Assembly: GCA_947625955.1 (NCBI GenBank)
Contig: CANQQH010000063.1
Span: 1-6,658 of the forward strand
Length of the DNA stretch: 6,658 nucleotides
Reading direction: 5' to 3'
From: an uncultured Clostridia bacterium
GTDB taxonomy: Bacteria > Bacillota > Clostridia > Christensenellales > UBA1242
Part shown: piece by piece, positions 4,276-6,658 of the stretch
Layout: the number at the start of each line of letters is the position of its first letter
Position numbering within the stretch: the stretch's first letter is position 1
Translations under genes and position numbers: made by a program
Notes under the pieces: generated by a model
What the model was told of the DNA's origin: nothing
The model's database searches: none
What the model saw: only the letters and a program-made list of their open reading frames with translations

Positions 4276-5040
4276 ATGGACGAGCCAAACGAAGAACAAC
4301 AAGAAAGTAAAAGCGAAATCATCGAAGAAAATATCGATGAGCTAAACGAAGACGGCAAACAAGTTATTGAGATACAAAGCAAGCCTTCAATCTTCACCTA
4401 TTTCCTCGCGGGAATGGTGATTTTTGGCGTTGCGTTTATCTCGTGCGTTTTTGTTTTTCAAGTTGTGTTCATCCAAATCGGCGTTGTTGGAATAAGTATG
4501 CAGCCAACAATCAACCTTAATGTCACCGGCGCCGACAACAACAGAAACAACGACACGGTGTTCTGTATTCGAACGCACGATGTTAGTTATAAGGACATTG
4601 TCGTTATAGACAGCAGCGCCATTGGCGACAAGATTATCAAGCGCGTTATTGCAACGGCGGGCCAGACCATAACCTTCAAGCGTACTGGATTTGAGTATGA
4701 AGGAATCAGCCCATCGAAGATGACCTATCAAGTGCTCATCAACGACGAAGTGCTCGTTGAGGACTACATCAAAGACGAAACGGCAACCTTGCAACTTGGC
4801 ATTTCAATGGGCGCGCCTTTCGAGGAATATAACAATCTTATTCACGACCTGAGAACAGTTGGCAAGCATTCGGTGACCGTGCCTGAGAACGAAATCTTTG
4901 TTATGGGCGACAATCGCAACCACTCGACCGATTCAAGATATTTTGGAACAGTTAGCGTAAACGATATTGTTGGAAAAGTTGTTTTGCAAGTGAAGAGCGG
5001 GCAAACGCTTTTCGGCGCAATATTTTCAAAAATATTTTAA
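4276..5040 (+). CDS. lepB: Type I signal peptidase (SPase I, S26A)
   Basis: This 254-residue membrane serine protease removes signal peptides from exported proteins at the outer face of the membrane. The order is: a very acidic cytoplasmic N-terminus (1-36), one membrane segment (about 40-66), then the catalytic domain. Box B is G-I-S74-M-Q-P-T with nucleophile S74. Box D is I-I-K122-R-V-I-A with general base K122; the usual P-G-D that follows is A-G-Q here. Box E is M-G-D-N-R-N-H-S-T-D-S-R-Y-F-G (210-224). A single N-terminal anchor is the Gram-positive arrangement. The length is somewhat above Bacillus SipS, mainly because of the acidic N-terminus. ATG 4276 is the only start before the membrane segment, and the promoter predicts a leaderless mRNA. 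The stop codon overlaps the ribosome site of the DegV gene. Confidence 0.95.
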   Translation: MDEPNEEQQESKSEIIEENIDELNEDGKQVIEIQSKPSIFTYFLAGMVIFGVAFISCVFVFQVVFIQIGVVGISMQPTINLNVTGADNNRNNDTVFCIRTHDVSYKDIVVIDSSAIGDKIIKRVIATAGQTITFKRTGFEYEGISPSKMTYQVLINDEVLVEDYIKDETATLQLGISMGAPFEEYNNLIHDLRTVGKHSVTVPENEIFVMGDNRNHSTDSRYFGTVSVNDIVGKVVLQVKSGQTLFGAIFSKIF

Positions 5041-5044
5041 GGAG
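5039..5044 (+). promoter_or_regulatory. DegV-gene ribosome binding site overlapping the signal peptidase stop
   Basis: AAGGAG overlaps the last two bases of the TAA stop (5038-5040) and sits 6 bases before ATG 5051. Ribosomes ending on the signal peptidase gene could reinitiate here, so translation of the two genes is probably coupled. Confidence 0.8.
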
Positions 5045-5050
5045 AAATAA

Positions 5051-5929
5051 ATGGGCGTTATTATCACAACAGATAGTTCAAGCGACCTGAGTGAAGAACA
5101 AATAAAATCGAACGGCATCCGCGTTCTCCCGCTCTATGTGAATCTCAACGGCGACGAATACAAAGACGGCATTAACATCACACCAGAAAAGATTTTCGCG
5201 TTTGTTAAGGGAAACAAGAAGTTGCCAAAAACATCTGCAATCCCTGAGGATGACTATGAAAAATTCTTCGCCGAGATCCTTAATGAAGACGAAAACAACA
5301 CCATCGTTCACATTGGGCTTTCAAGCGGGCTCAGCACATCATATAACAACTCGGTCAAAGCCGCAGAAAAGTTCGGCGGCAAAGTCAAGGTTGTTGACGG
5401 CAAGAACCTCTCGTCGGGAACAGGACTTCTCGTGCTGTTTGCAGCAAGGCTGAGAGACAAAGGCCTAACCCACGAGGAGATCGCGAAAAGAGTTGAGCCA
5501 AGAGTGAAAAGCGTTCAAGCCTCTTTCATCATCCAAGAGGTTGAATATCTCTATCGCGGCGGGCGCTGCTCTGCCCTCGCCCTGCTTGGCGCAAACATTT
5601 TGAGAATCAAACCGCGTATTCAAGTTATTGATGGTGTTATGCAGATGGTTGGAAAACCTCGCGGCAAAATGGAAGTGGTTTTGAAAAAGTATGTTGACAG
5701 CGTGCTCGAAGAATACAATAATCCCGACAAGACCATTTGCTTTGTTACCCACTCATGCATCGAAAAAGAAATTGCAAATGATATTGTTGAGTATGTGAAG
5801 TCAAAGAACATCTTCGACAGCGTTGTTGAAACAATCGCGTCGGCAACAATCACCAGCCACTGCGGAAAAGGTACACTTGGCATACTTTATATTAACGACG
5901 GAGGAGACCCTAATGAAAAAAATAACTAA
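5051..5929 (+). CDS. DegV family fatty-acid-binding protein (FakB-like)
   Basis: This 292-residue protein is the full length of the family. DegV/FakB proteins bind a fatty acid and present it to the kinase FakA, which makes acyl phosphate for phospholipid synthesis; they are cytosolic. Family features in order: T-T-D-S-S-S-D near the start (6-12), K-T-S-A-I-P (60-65, fatty-acid head-group loop), G-L-S-S-G-L-S (88-94), E-Y-L-Y-R-G-G-R-C-S (164-173), K-P-R-G-K (about 200), and a C-terminal T-S-H270-C-G-K-G-T-L-G in place of the common G-x-H-x-G-P-G. The tail N-D-G-G-D-P-N-E-K-N-N is encoded over the next gene's ribosome site and start. No FakA (DAK-domain) gene is in the window. It lies 10 bases after the signal peptidase gene and overlaps the lipoprotein gene by 17 bases. 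Confidence 0.93.
   Translation: MGVIITTDSSSDLSEEQIKSNGIRVLPLYVNLNGDEYKDGINITPEKIFAFVKGNKKLPKTSAIPEDDYEKFFAEILNEDENNTIVHIGLSSGLSTSYNNSVKAAEKFGGKVKVVDGKNLSSGTGLLVLFAARLRDKGLTHEEIAKRVEPRVKSVQASFIIQEVEYLYRGGRCSALALLGANILRIKPRIQVIDGVMQMVGKPRGKMEVVLKKYVDSVLEEYNNPDKTICFVTHSCIEKEIANDIVEYVKSKNIFDSVVETIASATITSHCGKGTLGILYINDGGDPNEKNN
5900..5906 (+). promoter_or_regulatory. Ribosome binding site of the lipoprotein gene, inside the DegV gene
   Basis: GGAGGAG lies 6 bases before ATG 5913, within the last codons of the DegV gene. It fixes the lipoprotein start at 5913 rather than any upstream in-frame start and ties the two genes into one translational unit. Confidence 0.8.
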
Positions 5930-6500
5930 ACTAATTTTGGCGCTCGTGTTTGTGATTTGCCTGCCTGTTTTGTGCCTGGCTGGCTGCAATAAAAAAAGCA
6001 CCGCAATCAATATGCTAAGATATTTTGAAACGAGCGTTTCATACCAACTCTACTCAAACGAGACAGGCACAACAAACATTTCAACCTTCCTTGACTCAAA
6101 GGCAGACGCTCCAAACAAGTACACTCGCATCACCTTCACGGCGCTCCGCGAATGGATTTATAAGATGACGCTCGAAAAAATCACATTTGATATCTACTCA
6201 AATATCGACCTCGACGACTTTGAGCTCACAATGGAAATCACCAACCTCAAAAAAGGCGACACGCAATCATCCAGCTCAACCTTCACCAAGACAATTCCAA
6301 TCCATCTTGTGAAAGGTAAAGCTGTTCCTGTTAGAGTTGACATCAACGACTATGTTGAATCCTACACAGCCACCACCACCATCAAACTTTTGGTGAAAGA
6401 CCGCACCTGCTTTGAATCAGACACAACGGGCGACGGAATCACCCCAACCGGCCTGATGTTCGACATCATCAACTTCCAACTCTACGGCGTGCATCCGTGA
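5913..6500 (+). CDS. Predicted lipoprotein of unknown function
   Basis: This is a 195-residue protein. It opens with a lipoprotein signal peptide: K2-K3 and K6, a hydrophobic core (about 7-22), and lipobox L-A-G-C with the lipidated Cys at 25. Lgt and signal peptidase II should process it, not the signal peptidase I encoded in the same operon. The mature part starts with a lysine-rich stretch. It then looks largely beta-rich, with many Thr/Ser and short alternating strands (SYTATTTIKLLVK region), and it ends G-V-H-P. I recognise no enzyme motif and cannot name the family. A surface-anchored beta-sandwich or ligand-binding protein is possible, but that is inference. The start at 5913 is set by GGAGGAG inside the DegV gene; the two genes overlap in different frames. 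Confidence 0.85.
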   Translation: MKKITKLILALVFVICLPVLCLAGCNKKSTAINMLRYFETSVSYQLYSNETGTTNISTFLDSKADAPNKYTRITFTALREWIYKMTLEKITFDIYSNIDLDDFELTMEITNLKKGDTQSSSSTFTKTIPIHLVKGKAVPVRVDINDYVESYTATTTIKLLVKDRTCFESDTTGDGITPTGLMFDIINFQLYGVHP

Positions 6501-6658
6501 GGTTGCGAGCCGCCTACGGCTCGCTCCAAACCAACCGCTCTAAAATAATTCCCAATCTGCTGATTTTCGTCAAAACAAAAGCTCTTTTTTCGCAAAACCC
6601 TATCGGCTTTTGCATTATCTTTCACTTTGTTTTCCTCTCCCTCGTCGAAGAATGGTCT
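6482..6658 (-). CDS. Possible C-terminal fragment of a convergent gene entering from the right edge
   Basis: The - strand is open from the right edge (6658) to TAG 6484-6482, giving 58 residues. The stretch is hydrophilic and fairly protein-like (a D-E-G-E-E-N-K-V-K-D run, then R-K-K-S-F-C-F-D-E-N-Q-Q). Its last third reads through the GC-rich hairpin (L-E-R-A-V-G-G-S-Q-P). It overlaps the 3' end of the lipoprotein gene by 19 bases. No start is visible within the window. It could be a real gene end, or a chance frame in intergenic repeat DNA. I do not recognise it. Confidence 0.3.
   Translation of the reverse strand, partial: RPFFDEGEENKVKDNAKADRVLRKKSFCFDENQQIGNYFRAVGLERAVGGSQPHGCTP
6501..6532. 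terminator. GC-rich hairpin after the operon, possible terminator
   Basis: A perfect 8-bp stem GCGAGCCG/CGGCTCGC (6505-6512 with 6517-6524) has loop CCTA and starts 5 bases after the lipoprotein stop. GGTT/AACC may extend it past a short bulge. Neither strand has a T-run right after it, so it is a poor Rho-independent terminator. It could instead be part of a dispersed repeat or act as an mRNA 3'-end stabiliser. Confidence 0.45.

Noticed and set aside
5823..5912. N-terminal extension of the lipoprotein inside the DegV gene
   Set aside because: It would bury the signal peptide 30 residues inside the protein. ATG 5913 has GGAGGAG at the right distance and gives a normal lipobox.

Overview
This is an AT-rich, gene-dense bacterial window. 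It most resembles an uncultured, gut-type low-GC member of the Bacillota (Clostridia-like). The clues are strong AGGAG-type ribosome sites, extended -10 promoters (TGnTATAAT), tRNAs with encoded CCA, a DegV protein, a Gram-positive style signal peptidase I and a lipoprotein. TGA ends the NUDIX and lipoprotein genes, so the standard bacterial code fits and a Mollicutes code does not. The assignment rests on style, not on a marker gene.

Layout, left to right. The 3' end of an unidentified + strand gene (1-173) and a - strand tRNA-Ser(GCT) (256-347) converge on one two-way terminator. Next comes a gene-free AT-rich stretch, then two - strand genes: a small Myb/SANT-like DNA-binding protein (643-1086) and a NUDIX hydrolase (1230-1793). 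The NUDIX gene diverges from a + strand tRNA-Ser(CGA) (1916-2006). This tRNA is followed by a strong terminator and a GC-rich structured element (about 2063-2115) that carries an inverted copy of the tRNA T-loop sequence. A - strand SGNH/GDSL hydrolase of the MsAcT-like arylesterase type (2257-2898) follows. Just upstream of it is what looks like an overlooked, probably frame-broken small gene (2908-3076).

The right half is on the + strand. A cytoplasmic HExxH metallopeptidase-like protein (3211-3900) ends at a clear terminator. After about 300 bases without a convincing gene comes a compact operon: type I signal peptidase (4276-5040), DegV/FakB-like fatty-acid-binding protein (5051-5929) and a predicted lipoprotein (5913-6500). 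The operon promoter lies so close to the signal peptidase ATG that the mRNA is predicted to be leaderless. The two downstream genes have strong ribosome sites placed at or inside the end of the preceding gene, which suggests translational coupling. A GC-rich hairpin follows, and a possible - strand gene fragment enters from the right edge.

The operon combines protein export, lipid handling and an envelope protein, so a shared envelope role is plausible but inferred. The rest of the window is a mosaic of single-gene units with very short 5' leaders. I see no CRISPR array, insertion sequence or phage structural gene. The least ordinary signals are the broken small gene, the leaderless operon start and the structured element behind tRNA-Ser(CGA).
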